From NCBI RefSeq assembly GCF_002900365.1, contig NZ_CP025979.1:3472001-3536000 (forward strand): a stretch of 64,000 bases of DNA. The letters are read 5' to 3'. This document shows, piece by piece, positions 8,476 through 17,940 of the stretch; position 1 is the stretch's first letter, and every line of letters starts with the position of its first letter. The position numbers and the translations under genes were made by a program. The notes beneath the pieces are model-generated. The model was not told the origin of the DNA. It worked only from the letters and a program-made list of their open reading frames with translations, and ran no database searches. The DNA comes from Escherichia marmotae (GTDB lineage: Bacteria > Pseudomonadota > Gammaproteobacteria > Enterobacterales > Enterobacteriaceae).

Positions 8476-9366
8476 ATGAGCTTTTTTCACGCCAGCCAGC
8501 GGGATGCCCTGAATCAGAGTCTGGCAGAAGTCCAGGGGCAGATTAACGTTTCGTTCGAGTTTTTCCCGCCGCGTACCAGTGAAATGGAGCAGACCCTGTG
8601 GAACTCCATCGATCGTCTTAGCAGCCTGAAACCAAAATTTGTTTCGGTGACCTATGGTGCGAACTCCGGCGAGCGCGACCGCACGCACAGTATTATTAAA
8701 GGTATTAAAGAGCGTACTGGTCTGGAAGCTGCACCGCATCTTACCTGCATTGATGCGACTCCCGACGAGCTGCGCACCATCGCCCGTGACTACTGGAATA
8801 ACGGTATTCGCCATATCGTGGCGCTGCGTGGTGACCTGCCGTCGGGAAGCGGTAAGCCGGAAATGTATGCTTCTGACCTGGTGGAGCTGTTAAAAGAAGT
8901 CGCGGATTTCGATATTTCAGTAGCGGCGTATCCGGAAGTTCACCCGGAAGCGAAAAGCGCCCAGGCGGATTTACTCAACCTGAGACGCAAAGTGGATGCT
9001 GGAGCCAACCGCGCTATCACTCAATTCTTCTTTGATGTCGAAAGCTACCTGCGCTTTCGCGACCGTTGTGTCTCTGCGGGGATTGATGTGGAAATTATTC
9101 CGGGCATTTTGCCGGTCTCTAACTTTAAACAGGCGAAGAAATTTGCCGACATGACTAACGTGCGCATTCCGGCGTGGATGGCACAAATGTTTGACGGCCT
9201 GGATGACGACGCCGAAACCCGTAAACTGGTGGGTGCAAATATCGCGATGGATATGGTGAAAATTTTAAGCCGTGAAGGGGTAAAAGATTTCCACTTCTAT
9301 ACTCTGAACCGCGCTGAAATGAGTTACGCGATTTGCCATACGCTGGGTGTTAGACCGGGTTTATAA
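8476..9366 (+). CDS. metF: 5,10-methylenetetrahydrofolate reductase MetF
   Basis: 296 residues, a FAD-dependent TIM-barrel enzyme. It reduces 5,10-methylene-THF to 5-methyl-THF with NADH and so supplies the methyl group for methionine. The catalytic glutamate is E28 in VSFEFFPPR. The FAD/folate motifs HLTCIDAT, ALRGDLP and AAYPEVHPEA follow in order. The ATG follows a purine-rich stretch (gaggtaagg). It has its own promoter with met boxes and is separated from metBL by a REP-containing gap, so it is a separate MetJ-controlled unit. The length matches K-12. Confidence 0.98.
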   Translation: MSFFHASQRDALNQSLAEVQGQINVSFEFFPPRTSEMEQTLWNSIDRLSSLKPKFVSVTYGANSGERDRTHSIIKGIKERTGLEAAPHLTCIDATPDELRTIARDYWNNGIRHIVALRGDLPSGSGKPEMYASDLVELLKEVADFDISVAAYPEVHPEAKSAQADLLNLRRKVDAGANRAITQFFFDVESYLRFRDRCVSAGIDVEIIPGILPVSNFKQAKKFADMTNVRIPAWMAQMFDGLDDDAETRKLVGANIAMDMVKILSREGVKDFHFYTLNRAEMSYAICHTLGVRPGL

Positions 9367-9706
9367 GTGTTTTTGTTTCGGTGAAAATCACACAGTGATC
9401 ACAAAATTAAAACAAAGCACAAAATGCCTCCTCGAAGCGAGGGGGCAGACCAGCAAAACTATTGACTCGCTTTTTCTCCTTTATTCCTTAAAGGAACAGG
9501 GAGAAAACAGCGATAAAGCCTCTTTGTATAAAGTATTTATCCGTAATCGGACATAATCAAAAAGGCTTATTTAAGATCATTTTGATCTACATCTCTTTAA
9601 CTAATGATATGTAAGATCCCAACTATCGCATCCGTGGATTAATTCAATTATAACTTCTCTCTAACGCTGTGTATCTTAAGGGTAACACTGTAGAGGGAGC
9701 ATATTG
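9367..9706 (+). promoter_or_regulatory. metF-katG intergenic region, expected katG promoter and OxyR site
   Basis: A 340-bp gap. 9427-9446 holds a weak hairpin (gcctcctcgaagcgagggggc) that may help end metF mRNA. The last 100 bp should carry the OxyR-activated katG promoter. The stretch at about 9611-9660 has an OxyR-like spaced ATAG/CTAT character (aactatcgca), but no site can be fixed by eye. Confidence 0.45.
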
Positions 9707-11887
9707 ATGAGCACGTCTGACGATATCCATAACACAACAGCTAGCGGAAAATGTCCGTTCCATCATGGCGGTCATGACCAGAGCGCCGGTGCGGGAACAA
9801 CCACTCATGACTGGTGGCCAAAACAACTCCGTGTTGACCTGTTAAACCAACATTCTAACCGTTCTAACCCACTGGGTGAGGACTTCGACTACCGCAAAGA
9901 ATTTAGCAAGCTAGATTACTACGGCCTGAAAAAAGATCTGAAAGAGCTGCTGACAGAGTCCCAACCGTGGTGGCCAGCAGACTGGGGCAGCTACGCGGGT
10001 CTGTTTATTCGTATGGCCTGGCACGGCGCGGGGACTTACCGTTCAATCGATGGTCGCGGTGGCGCGGGGCGTGGTCAGCAACGTTTTGCACCGCTCAACT
10101 CCTGGCCGGATAACGTCAGCCTGGATAAAGCGCGTCGTCTGTTGTGGCCAATCAAACAAAAATATGGTCAGAAAATCTCCTGGGCCGACCTGTTTATCCT
10201 TGCGGGTAACGTGGCGCTGGAAAATTCTGGCTTCCGTACTTTCGGTTTTGGTGCCGGTCGTGAAGACGTCTGGGAACCGGATCTCGACGTAAACTGGGGT
10301 GATGAAAAAACCTGGCTTGCCCACCGTAATCCGGAAGAGCTGGCAAAACGGCCATTAGCAGCAACCGAAATGGGGCTGATTTACGTTAACCCGGAAGGAC
10401 CAAATGCCAGCGGTGAACCGCTTTCTGCGGCTGCAGCTATTCGCGCGACATTTGGCAATATGGGAATGAACGACGAAGAAACCGTTGCGCTGATCGCAGG
10501 TGGTCATACGTTAGGTAAAACTCACGGCGCAGGCCCGGCAACGCACGTAGGTCCTGATCCGGAAGCCGCACCGATCGAAAACCAGGGCTTAGGCTGGAAA
10601 AGTGATTTTGGTTCCGGTGTCGGTGCCGATGCCATTACTTCAGGCCTGGAAGTGGTCTGGACGCAAACGCCGACTCAGTGGAGCAACTATTTCTTCGAAA
10701 ACCTGTTCAAATATGAGTGGGTACAGACTCGTAGTCCGGCAGGTGCCATCCAGTTTGAAGCAGTCGATGCACCGGAAATTATCCCGGATCCGTTCGATCC
10801 GTCGAAGAAACGTAAGCCGACGATGTTGGTCACTGACCTGACTCTGCGTTTTGATCCAGAGTTTGAGAAGATTTCACGTCGCTTCCTCGATGATCCACAA
10901 GCGTTCAACGAAGCCTTTGCCCGTGCATGGTTCAAACTGACGCACAGGGATATGGGGCCGAAATCTCGCTACATCGGACCGGAAGTGCCGAAAGAAGATC
11001 TGATCTGGCAAGATCCGCTGCCACATGCGTTCTTCAACCCGAGCGAGGAAGATATCCTTAATCTTAAGGCGGCGATTGCTGAATCTGGCCTCTCCGTGAG
11101 CGAGCTGGTTTCTGTTGCCTGGGCTTCCGCCTCCACCTTCCGCGGTGGGGATAAACGTGGCGGCGCGAATGGTGCGCGTCTGGCATTGGCTCCACAGCGC
11201 GACTGGGAAGTTAATGCCGCAGCAGCACGTGCATTGCCGGTGCTGGAAGGGATCTACAAATCCTCCCATACAGCGTCGCTTGCCGACATTATTGTTCTTG
11301 CCGGTGTCGTTGGTGTTGAAAAAGCGGCGAGTGCGGCGGGTATCAGCGTTAATGTTCCGTTTACACCGGGCCGTGTAGACGCGCGCCAGGATCAGACTGA
11401 CATTGAGATGTTTGAGCTGCTCAAACCTGTTGCCGACGGTTTCCGTAACTATCGTGCTGCGGCGGGTGAGGCTACAACTGAATCTCTGTTGATCGATAAA
11501 GCACAGCAATTGACCCTGACTGCACCGGAAATGACGGTGTTGGTCGGCGGGATGCGCGTACTGGGTGCCAACTTCGATGGCAGCAAAAACGGCGTCTTTA
11601 CTGACCGCGTGGGTGTATTGAGCAATGACTTCTTTGTGAACTTGCTGGATATGCGTTACGAGTGGAAAGCGACCGACGAATCGAAAGAGCTGTTCGAAGG
11701 CCGTGACCGTGAAACGGGTGAAGTGAAATACACTGCCAGCCGTGCGGACCTGGTATTTGGTTCTAACTCCGTCCTGCGTGCGCTGGCAGAAGTTTACGCC
11801 AGCAGCGACGCCCACGAGAAGTTTGTTAAAGACTTCGTGGCGGCATGGGTGAAAGTGATGAACCTCGACCGTTTCGACCTGCTGTAA
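9707..11887 (+). CDS. katG: Catalase-peroxidase KatG (hydroperoxidase I)
   Basis: 726 residues, the K-12 length, a class I haem peroxidase with catalase activity that removes hydrogen peroxide. Distal-pocket residues R102, W105 and H106 lie in GLFIRMAWHGAGTYR. The proximal-histidine segment is GGHTLGKTHGAG. The ATG at 9707 is preferred over a TTG one codon upstream because it follows GAGGGAG and gives the K-12 start MSTSDDIHNTT. Several internal patches differ from the K-12 protein as I recall it (about residues 205-225, 270-295, 425-445, 500-515 and 580-590), while the stretches between are nearly identical. That suggests mosaic recombination. Activation by OxyR is expected. Confidence 0.97.
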   Translation: MSTSDDIHNTTASGKCPFHHGGHDQSAGAGTTTHDWWPKQLRVDLLNQHSNRSNPLGEDFDYRKEFSKLDYYGLKKDLKELLTESQPWWPADWGSYAGLFIRMAWHGAGTYRSIDGRGGAGRGQQRFAPLNSWPDNVSLDKARRLLWPIKQKYGQKISWADLFILAGNVALENSGFRTFGFGAGREDVWEPDLDVNWGDEKTWLAHRNPEELAKRPLAATEMGLIYVNPEGPNASGEPLSAAAAIRATFGNMGMNDEETVALIAGGHTLGKTHGAGPATHVGPDPEAAPIENQGLGWKSDFGSGVGADAITSGLEVVWTQTPTQWSNYFFENLFKYEWVQTRSPAGAIQFEAVDAPEIIPDPFDPSKKRKPTMLVTDLTLRFDPEFEKISRRFLDDPQAFNEAFARAWFKLTHRDMGPKSRYIGPEVPKEDLIWQDPLPHAFFNPSEEDILNLKAAIAESGLSVSELVSVAWASASTFRGGDKRGGANGARLALAPQRDWEVNAAAARALPVLEGIYKSSHTASLADIIVLAGVVGVEKAASAAGISVNVPFTPGRVDARQDQTDIEMFELLKPVADGFRNYRAAAGEATTESLLIDKAQQLTLTAPEMTVLVGGMRVLGANFDGSKNGVFTDRVGVLSNDFFVNLLDMRYEWKATDESKELFEGRDRETGEVKYTASRADLVFGSNSVLRALAEVYASSDAHEKFVKDFVAAWVKVMNLDRFDLL

Positions 11888-11980
11888 TCTGAACTCCTTC
11901 AGCGACTGCCTTTCAGGCGGTCGCTGAAGTTTCTTTACCAGCGTATAGTGTCCACAGGAAAACTACACACTGGATCTCTC

Positions 11981-12886
11981 ATGTCTGCCGCAGGAAAGAG
12001 CAACCCACTGGCAATCAGTGGCCTGGTTGTGCTCACACTTATCTGGAGTTATAGCTGGATTTTCATGAAGCAAGTCACCAGCTACATCGGTGCCTTCGAC
12101 TTTACTGCTTTACGCTGCATTTTTGGCGCTCTCGTTTTATTCATCGTCCTTTTATTACGTGGTCGCGGTATGCGTCCGACGCCGTTTAAATACACTTTAG
12201 CTATTGCCCTGTTACAAACCTGCGGGATGGTGGGACTGGCGCAATGGGCGTTGGTGAGCGGCGGAGCAGGGAAGGTGGCAATCCTGAGCTATACCATGCC
12301 GTTCTGGGTGGTGATTCTCGCGGCGCTGTTTCTTGGTGAACGCCTGCGACGCGGGCAATATTTCGCTATTCTGATTGCCGCCGTTGGATTATTGCTGGTG
12401 TTACAGCCGTGGCAACTCAATTTCTCCTCGATGAAAAGCGCCATCCTGGCAATCCTCTCCGGCATCAGTTGGGGGGCGAGTGCGATTGTTGCTAAACGCC
12501 TTTATGCCCGCTATCCGCGCGTGGATTTATTGTCGTTAACATCCTGGCAGATGCTTTATGCGGCGCTGGTGATGAGTGTGGTCGCCTGGCTGGTGCCGCA
12601 ACGTGAAATTGACTGGCAGCCCACGGTGTTCTGGGCGCTGGCTTACAGTGCGATTCTGGCGACGGCACTGGCCTGGAGTTTGTGGCTATTTGTACTGAAA
12701 AACTTACCTGCCAGTATTGCCAGCTTAAGCACGCTGGCGGTTCCTGTTTGCGGCGTACTCTTTTCCTGGTGGCTGCTTGGTGAAAACCCCGGCGCGGTTG
12801 AAGGCAGCGGTATTGTGCTGATTGTGCTGGCACTGGCGCTGGTAAGCCGTAAGAAAAAAGAAGCCGTCAGCGTAAAAAAAATCTGA
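11981..12886 (+). CDS. yijE: YijE, EamA-family (drug/metabolite transporter superfamily) exporter
   Basis: 301 residues with about ten hydrophobic segments arranged as two EamA repeats (first LVVLTLIWSYSWIFMKQ, second AILSGISWGASAIVAKRLY). That is the drug/metabolite transporter fold in the inner membrane. K-12 YijE has been linked to cystine export. This protein differs only at scattered positions. The ATG at 11981 gives the K-12 start MSAAGKSNP; an upstream in-frame GTG at 11948 lies in the katG trailer. It is co-oriented 93 bp after katG, which fits a role in oxidative or thiol stress, but co-transcription is not shown. Confidence 0.93.
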   Translation: MSAAGKSNPLAISGLVVLTLIWSYSWIFMKQVTSYIGAFDFTALRCIFGALVLFIVLLLRGRGMRPTPFKYTLAIALLQTCGMVGLAQWALVSGGAGKVAILSYTMPFWVVILAALFLGERLRRGQYFAILIAAVGLLLVLQPWQLNFSSMKSAILAILSGISWGASAIVAKRLYARYPRVDLLSLTSWQMLYAALVMSVVAWLVPQREIDWQPTVFWALAYSAILATALAWSLWLFVLKNLPASIASLSTLAVPVCGVLFSWWLLGENPGAVEGSGIVLIVLALALVSRKKKEAVSVKKI

Positions 12887-12912
12887 AGAGCGTCTTCCCT
12901 GGGCGCTATCGC

Positions 12913-13530
12913 TTATTTAGCAAAATAGCGGTAGTGCCCGACAATCTGCCAGCTAAACAACACATCTTCTTCCTGCGCGCCTGCGCCAATGTTATGTATC
13001 ACCAGTGGCGTACCGTTGCGGGCGAAGCCATCTGAAACCACCCCAATATGTGCCAGCCCGTTATCTAATCGCCAGGAGACAATATCGCCCGCTTGATAGT
13101 CACTGGGGTTCTTGCTGGTGGGGCGTGTTTTATCGTGGCGGATAAACCAGGTTTCCAGATTAGGTACCCGACGGTGATCGATGTTGCTGTCCGGGCGCTT
13201 TAACTTCCATTTTTGCGGGTACTCGGCAAAATTCTTCGCCATATCTTCATGAACCAGCTTCTGCAAATCTACCTGCTGGCTGCGTAATGCGCGGATCACT
13301 ACATCAGAACATACGCCGCGTTCCTGCGGGACATCACCGCCAGGATAGGTAAGCTGCACATACGCCGGATCGTAAAATAGCGTGCTGCTAATTTGCTGTC
13401 TGGCACCGTCTGCGATGGCAAGGTTGGTGTTGGCCTGGATTTGTACCACGGTTGGTGGAACGGCGGGAGATTTTAAGGAGTGGCTGGTAAATGCCGTTAG
13501 AAGGCTGACCAACGCCAGTGAAGCTTTCAT
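12913..13530 (-). CDS. yijF: YijF, DUF1287 protein, likely periplasmic
   Basis: 205 residues starting MKASLALVSLLTAFTSHS, a signal-peptide-like segment. The DUF1287 body has GVCSDVVIRALRSQQVDLQ with a conserved cysteine, GDIVSWRLDNGLAHIGVVSD and a C-terminal FSWQIVGHYRYF. The Cys plus late His arrangement resembles NlpC/P60 or CHAP hydrolases, an inference from motif spacing; no activity is established. It converges on yijE with 26 bp between stops. Nothing looks broken. Confidence 0.92.
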   Translation of the reverse strand: MKASLALVSLLTAFTSHSLKSPAVPPTVVQIQANTNLAIADGARQQISSTLFYDPAYVQLTYPGGDVPQERGVCSDVVIRALRSQQVDLQKLVHEDMAKNFAEYPQKWKLKRPDSNIDHRRVPNLETWFIRHDKTRPTSKNPSDYQAGDIVSWRLDNGLAHIGVVSDGFARNGTPLVIHNIGAGAQEEDVLFSWQIVGHYRYFAK

Positions 13531-13614
13531 CTGTTTCGTCCGTGAAAATAAGAGTCACAGATTCGACCTTCCGGGCTAACGATTGTTCTGTGGAGAAAAT
13601 GTCCAGAAGCGGAT

Positions 13615-13644
13615 AAAAAACTCCCGGACAAGCCGGGAGTTTGG
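13615..13644 (-). terminator. Terminator of the ptsA-fsaB-gldA operon
   Basis: A GC-rich hairpin (actcccgg / ccgggagt, stem 13620-13640) lies just past the gldA stop on the minus strand and is followed there by a run of six T. A clear intrinsic terminator. Confidence 0.9.
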
Positions 13645-13650
13645 CGTAGG

Positions 13651-14754
13651 TTATTCCCACTCTTGCAGGAAACGCTGACCATACTGGTCGGCTACCAGCA
13701 GTGCGGCGTAAACCTGATCTGGCGTGGCGCCGCCAGGCATGTTGTGAATAGTTTCACCTTCTGCACAAGATGCTTCTGCGACAATCCGCATTTTCGCCGG
13801 GATATCTTCTTTAATATCCAGTTGTGCCAGGGTAATTGGCAGGCCGACAGCATGGCACAGCGCAGCTACGGTTTCGATTTCCTCAACTGGTGCGTTTTCC
13901 AGAACCAGTTGCGTCAGCGTACCGAATGCCACTTTTTCACCGTGATAATAGTGATGCGCATCCGGAATGGCCGTCAGGCCATTGTGCACCGCGTGCGCCG
14001 CCGCCAGGCCGCCGCTTTCAAAGCCCACGCCGCTCAAATAGGTGTTAGCTTCAATCACACGTTCCAGCGCCGGAGTCACCACATGCTGTTCAGCGGCAAG
14101 CATCGCTTTTTCGCCTTCTTCCAGCAGGGTGTTGTAGCACAGTTCAGCCAGAGCCAGTGCTACCTGAGTACATTTACCGCCCGCCATCGTGGTTGCGCCG
14201 CTGCGGGAACAGGCACGTGCTTCAAAACAGGTTGCCAACGCATCGCCAATACCCGCCGCTAACAGACGTGCAGGTGCGCCAGCAACAATTTTGGTATCCA
14301 CAATGACGCGTTCCGGGTTGTTCGGCAGCAGCAGATAGCGGTCAAACTCACCATCATCGGTGTAGATAACAGACAGCGCACTGCACGGTGCGTCGGTAGA
14401 GGCGATAGTCGGAGCGATTGCTACCGGAACACCCATGAAATGTGCCAGTGCTTTGGCGGTATCAAGGGTTTTACCGCCGCCAATACCGAGAATTGCACCA
14501 CACTGTGCGGTTTCTGCGATGCCACGTAGACGATCGATTTCATTTTGCGAACATTCACCGCCAAAGGGTGCGATTTCAACAACCAGCCCGGCATCTTTAA
14601 AGCTTTGCTCGACGGTTGCCTGAGCAAAACCTAATACAAATTTATCGCCAACAACTAACCAACGTTCTGCCAGCGGTTTCAGGTATTCGCCCAGGCGATT
14701 AATTACATCAGCGCCCTGGATGTATTTACCTGGTGATTGAATAATGCGGTCCAT
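13651..14754 (-). CDS. gldA: Glycerol dehydrogenase GldA
   Basis: 367 residues, an iron-type/GldA-like alcohol dehydrogenase with zinc, interconverting glycerol and dihydroxyacetone with NAD. It also acts on hydroxyacetone and methylglyoxal. It has the NAD-binding GIGGGKTLDTAKAL, the metal region AAGIGDALATCFEAR and the histidines in HAVHNGLTAIPDAHHYYHG. Most recalled homologues read ATWFEAR, so the Cys is a small variation. The start at 14754 gives MDRIIQSPGKYIQG after a good ribosome site (AAAGGAGC). The frame is open 13 codons upstream, but that overlaps fsaB. It is last in ptsA-fsaB-gldA, beside the frw/pflDC cluster, which suggests a dihydroxyacetone-linked pathway. Confidence 0.97.
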   Translation of the reverse strand: MDRIIQSPGKYIQGADVINRLGEYLKPLAERWLVVGDKFVLGFAQATVEQSFKDAGLVVEIAPFGGECSQNEIDRLRGIAETAQCGAILGIGGGKTLDTAKALAHFMGVPVAIAPTIASTDAPCSALSVIYTDDGEFDRYLLLPNNPERVIVDTKIVAGAPARLLAAGIGDALATCFEARACSRSGATTMAGGKCTQVALALAELCYNTLLEEGEKAMLAAEQHVVTPALERVIEANTYLSGVGFESGGLAAAHAVHNGLTAIPDAHHYYHGEKVAFGTLTQLVLENAPVEEIETVAALCHAVGLPITLAQLDIKEDIPAKMRIVAEASCAEGETIHNMPGGATPDQVYAALLVADQYGQRFLQEWE

Positions 14755-14764
14755 AATTGCTCCT

Positions 14765-15427
14765 TTAGAGATGAGTATTGCCAAATGCGGCATTCCAGTC
14801 GTGCTCGAACTTCTCTATAGCTGACTCTACCGCAGGGGTGTTAAGCATTTGTTGCGCTACATCTAAGGGCAGTGTGATGGATTCACATCCTGCCAGCAAA
14901 CAATCCAGCGCCTGACGCGGTGTTTTAAAGCTGGCTGCCAGCACCATGCTTTCTGGCGCGTGCATTTCCAGTAACGCTTGCAGCTCCTGTACGGTACGAA
15001 TGCCGTCTCCGCCCTGAGCGTCCACGCGGTTTACATAGGGGGCCACGTATTTTGCGCCAGCCAGTGCGGCTAATAGCCCTTGTGCGGCGCTGTAGACTGC
15101 GGTTCCCAGCGTGGTAATGCCTTCTTTTTTCAGCAATTTAATTGCTGCCAGACCTTCGGATGTTACCGGAATTTTCACCACAATTCCCGGAATAACGTCG
15201 CGCAGACGTTTCGCTTCTTCTACCATGCCCTGTGCGTCGCGGCTCATAGTCTGAGCAAACAGAATGCCCTCATCACCAATCGCTTTTTGCAGACGCGGCA
15301 GTACATCCCAGATGGACTCCTTGCTGGCAGCAATAATGCTCGGGTTAGTCGTCACTCCGGCAATCGGGAATATGCGTGCCAGACGTTCGACTTCTGCTAC
15401 GTTAGCGGTGTCCAGATACAGTTCCAT
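14765..15427 (-). CDS. fsaB: Fructose-6-phosphate aldolase 2 FsaB (TalC)
   Basis: 220 residues, a small transaldolase-family class I aldolase that reversibly splits fructose 6-phosphate into dihydroxyacetone and glyceraldehyde 3-phosphate. The Schiff-base lysine is K85 in VVKIPVTSEG, and the N-terminal MELYLDTANVAEVERL is characteristic. It lies 11 bp after ptsA and 10 bp before gldA. Its product dihydroxyacetone is a GldA substrate, so the order makes biochemical sense. The physiological substrate is not certain. Confidence 0.97.
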   Translation of the reverse strand: MELYLDTANVAEVERLARIFPIAGVTTNPSIIAASKESIWDVLPRLQKAIGDEGILFAQTMSRDAQGMVEEAKRLRDVIPGIVVKIPVTSEGLAAIKLLKKEGITTLGTAVYSAAQGLLAALAGAKYVAPYVNRVDAQGGDGIRTVQELQALLEMHAPESMVLAASFKTPRQALDCLLAGCESITLPLDVAQQMLNTPAVESAIEKFEHDWNAAFGNTHL

Positions 15428-15438
15428 GATGTTTCCTT

Positions 15439-17940
15439 TTACAGTTCCAGTTCATGTTGCAGCAGGCTGGCGATAGCGTCGGCGGAAGCGGCGTTAACCA
15501 GCGCGTTACGGAATTCTTCGTGCATGATGCGGCGAGCGAGGCGCGAGAAAATGCGCATATGCTGATCGCCCGCAGCGTGTTTGTTCAGGGTTAACATAAT
15601 GATGAATTGTGCTTCATCATCGCCCCAGCGCACAGGTGCTTGCAGACGAGCCACACTGATGGTCGACTGCTCAATATGTTCTGATTTGCTGTGTGGAATG
15701 GCGAAACTAAAGCCCAGTCCGGTAGAGAAGACGGCCTCACGCGCCCACAGATCGGCTTCCAGTTTCCGCGGATAGCGACAGCGTCCTGCCAGCAGCAGGT
15801 TATCGGTCATGCCTTTGAGCACTTCTTCTTTGCTGCGCCAGTCGCTTTCCAGCGTGATGCACTCGGCGGTAACCAGCGGCGCATCCTGTTGCGTCATACG
15901 GAACTGCGCCAGCAGATGCTCCACTTCCAGTGAAGTACGGCAGGCCATCGCCTGGTTAAGCAACTGACGACATTCGCGGCTGTCGAGTTGCGCCATGCGT
16001 GCTTTTGCCGCCGGAATTGACGGTGCGCTCATGCTAAGTTCATCCAGCCCTAAACCGATCAGCAGCGGCAGTACGGAACCTTTTGCCCCCAGTTCTCCGC
16101 ACAGGCCGATCCATTTACCCTGGCGATGCACTGCCTGAACGGCGTAATCAAGCGCCCGCAGGAATGCCGGATTCAGACTGTTGTAGTGACGGGTGACTTT
16201 AGCGTTATCACGATCCACCGCCAGCAGATACTGCGTCAGGTCGTTACTGCCGATACTAAAGAAATCAATCTCTTCGCAGCACTGGTCGATAATGAACATG
16301 ACCGACGGTACTTCCAGCATGATGCCGAGTGGGATCTTTTCATCAAACGGAATGTGTTCGTTACGCAGTTGCTGTTTGGCTTCCGCCAGCTTTTCTTTCA
16401 CCCATAAGATCTCTTCCATTGAGGAGATCATCGGGATCATGATTTTCAGGCTGCCGTGAGCAGAGGCGCGCAGGATCGACCGTAATTGCGTGGTAAACAG
16501 TGACGCGTATTCTTCATAAATACGCACCGCGCGATAACCAAGGAATGGGTTGGCTTCTGCGGGAATATTCAGATAATCAACGGGTTTATCGCCGCCAATA
16601 TCCATAGTACGCACAATAATGCTGCGCCCGTTGGCGGATTCCAGCGCCTGACAAAAAATGTTGTACAACTCGCTTTCGCCCGGTGCACTGGTGCGATCCA
16701 TATAGAGCATTTCAGTGCGGAACAGACCAACGCCTTCTGCGCCATTGCCAAACGCAGCCTGTGCTTCTACCGAGTGAGCGATGTTAGCAGCAACTTCGAT
16801 ACGAATACCATCAGCGGTGCGGGCTTGCTGGGTCAGCCAGACACGTTGTTGCTCACGCAGAGCGTCCTGTACGCGCGCTTCCTGTTGATAATAACGCGCC
16901 ACCGCTTCTGTCGGTTCGACCACAATCGCCCCGGCGTTGCCGTCGATATAAATCGTTTGTTGCAGCCACGGGCTAAGGGTCTCGATATCCACGCCGACCA
17001 GCGTCGGAATATTAAATGAACGGGCAAGGATCACCGTGTGTGAGGTGGTGCCGCCGCTTTTCAGTAGCAGACCTTTGAGGTGATTTTTATCCAGTTCGAG
17101 GAACTGACTGGGGGTTAGTTCATCCGCCATACAAATGGCTGGCTGCGTCAATTTACCCGGTGCCGGGAAGCGTTGTTCGCCGTAAATTTGCTGGAGTAAC
17201 TGGAAGCAGACGTCGCGCACATCCAGCGCACGCTCTTGCAGGTAGCTACTACTGGAACGGGCGAACTCTTCGCAAAAGTGATTCGCACTGGCAACAATCG
17301 CTTCGGCACAGCTTAATCCCTCGCTGACACCCGCCAGTAAGTGTTGACGTAAAGAGGTATCGCCCGCTAACGAACGGTGGGCTTCCAGTATTGCGCTGGT
17401 GGCACCGTCGCTATCCAGCAGACGAAACTCAATGTTTTTCAGTACCAGTGTCAGGCCGTTTTCCAGTGCAGATTGTTCGGCGTCAGCATCTTTAGCGGCA
17501 GGAAGATTACCCAGTGCATTGAGATCTAAAGAGGAAATCGGCGTCAGGATGCCGCCTGCGCTACCGTTACACACGGTGCGGGCGCGGATAATGCGCGGAT
17601 TCAGATTAGTCAGTGAAACCGGCAGCGGCTCCAGTTCGTCAGATTTTACTTCTTCCAGCGGCGCGTCACAGTGGGGAAATTCATCGCGCAGCCATTGGCT
17701 TAAACGCTGGTGTGCTTCTTGTTCGTCGGCTCCAGAAATCAGTAACTGGCAGTTATCGCCCACCAGTGTATCGGTGCCAATCAGCGCCAGCGCGCTTTTG
17801 GCGTTGCCCTTGCGATCGGTACGCAGGTTATGCCACTCAATTTGCGATGAAAAAGTATTACACAGCGTTTCAACGTGGCTTGCCGGACGTGCATGTACGC
17901 CATTAGGTAGCTCACAAATAAATTCCACAATCAGGGCCAT
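15439..17940 (-). CDS. ptsA: PTS multiphosphoryl transfer protein PtsA (HPr-EI-EIIA fusion)
   Basis: 833 residues with three PTS modules in one cytoplasmic protein. An HPr-like domain (about 1-90) has phospho-His H16 in GVHARPAS. An Enzyme I domain (about 115-680) has active His H301 in SGGTTSHTVILARS and the PEP-binding GLFRTEMLYM and GIMLEVPS. A C-terminal fructose-type EIIA (about 690-833) has His near 750 in FAIPHSKSEH. It can carry phosphate from PEP to the Frw membrane permease without the general HPr/EI. The gene is divergent from frwC and first in the operon with fsaB and gldA. The substrate sugar is not established. Confidence 0.97.
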   Translation of the reverse strand: MALIVEFICELPNGVHARPASHVETLCNTFSSQIEWHNLRTDRKGNAKSALALIGTDTLVGDNCQLLISGADEQEAHQRLSQWLRDEFPHCDAPLEEVKSDELEPLPVSLTNLNPRIIRARTVCNGSAGGILTPISSLDLNALGNLPAAKDADAEQSALENGLTLVLKNIEFRLLDSDGATSAILEAHRSLAGDTSLRQHLLAGVSEGLSCAEAIVASANHFCEEFARSSSSYLQERALDVRDVCFQLLQQIYGEQRFPAPGKLTQPAICMADELTPSQFLELDKNHLKGLLLKSGGTTSHTVILARSFNIPTLVGVDIETLSPWLQQTIYIDGNAGAIVVEPTEAVARYYQQEARVQDALREQQRVWLTQQARTADGIRIEVAANIAHSVEAQAAFGNGAEGVGLFRTEMLYMDRTSAPGESELYNIFCQALESANGRSIIVRTMDIGGDKPVDYLNIPAEANPFLGYRAVRIYEEYASLFTTQLRSILRASAHGSLKIMIPMISSMEEILWVKEKLAEAKQQLRNEHIPFDEKIPLGIMLEVPSVMFIIDQCCEEIDFFSIGSNDLTQYLLAVDRDNAKVTRHYNSLNPAFLRALDYAVQAVHRQGKWIGLCGELGAKGSVLPLLIGLGLDELSMSAPSIPAAKARMAQLDSRECRQLLNQAMACRTSLEVEHLLAQFRMTQQDAPLVTAECITLESDWRSKEEVLKGMTDNLLLAGRCRYPRKLEADLWAREAVFSTGLGFSFAIPHSKSEHIEQSTISVARLQAPVRWGDDEAQFIIMLTLNKHAAGDQHMRIFSRLARRIMHEEFRNALVNAASADAIASLLQHELEL

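Noticed and set aside
9347..9556. 69-codon frame running out of the metF end
   Set aside because: It begins within metF in another frame and covers the terminator-like hairpin; no ribosome site or homology.
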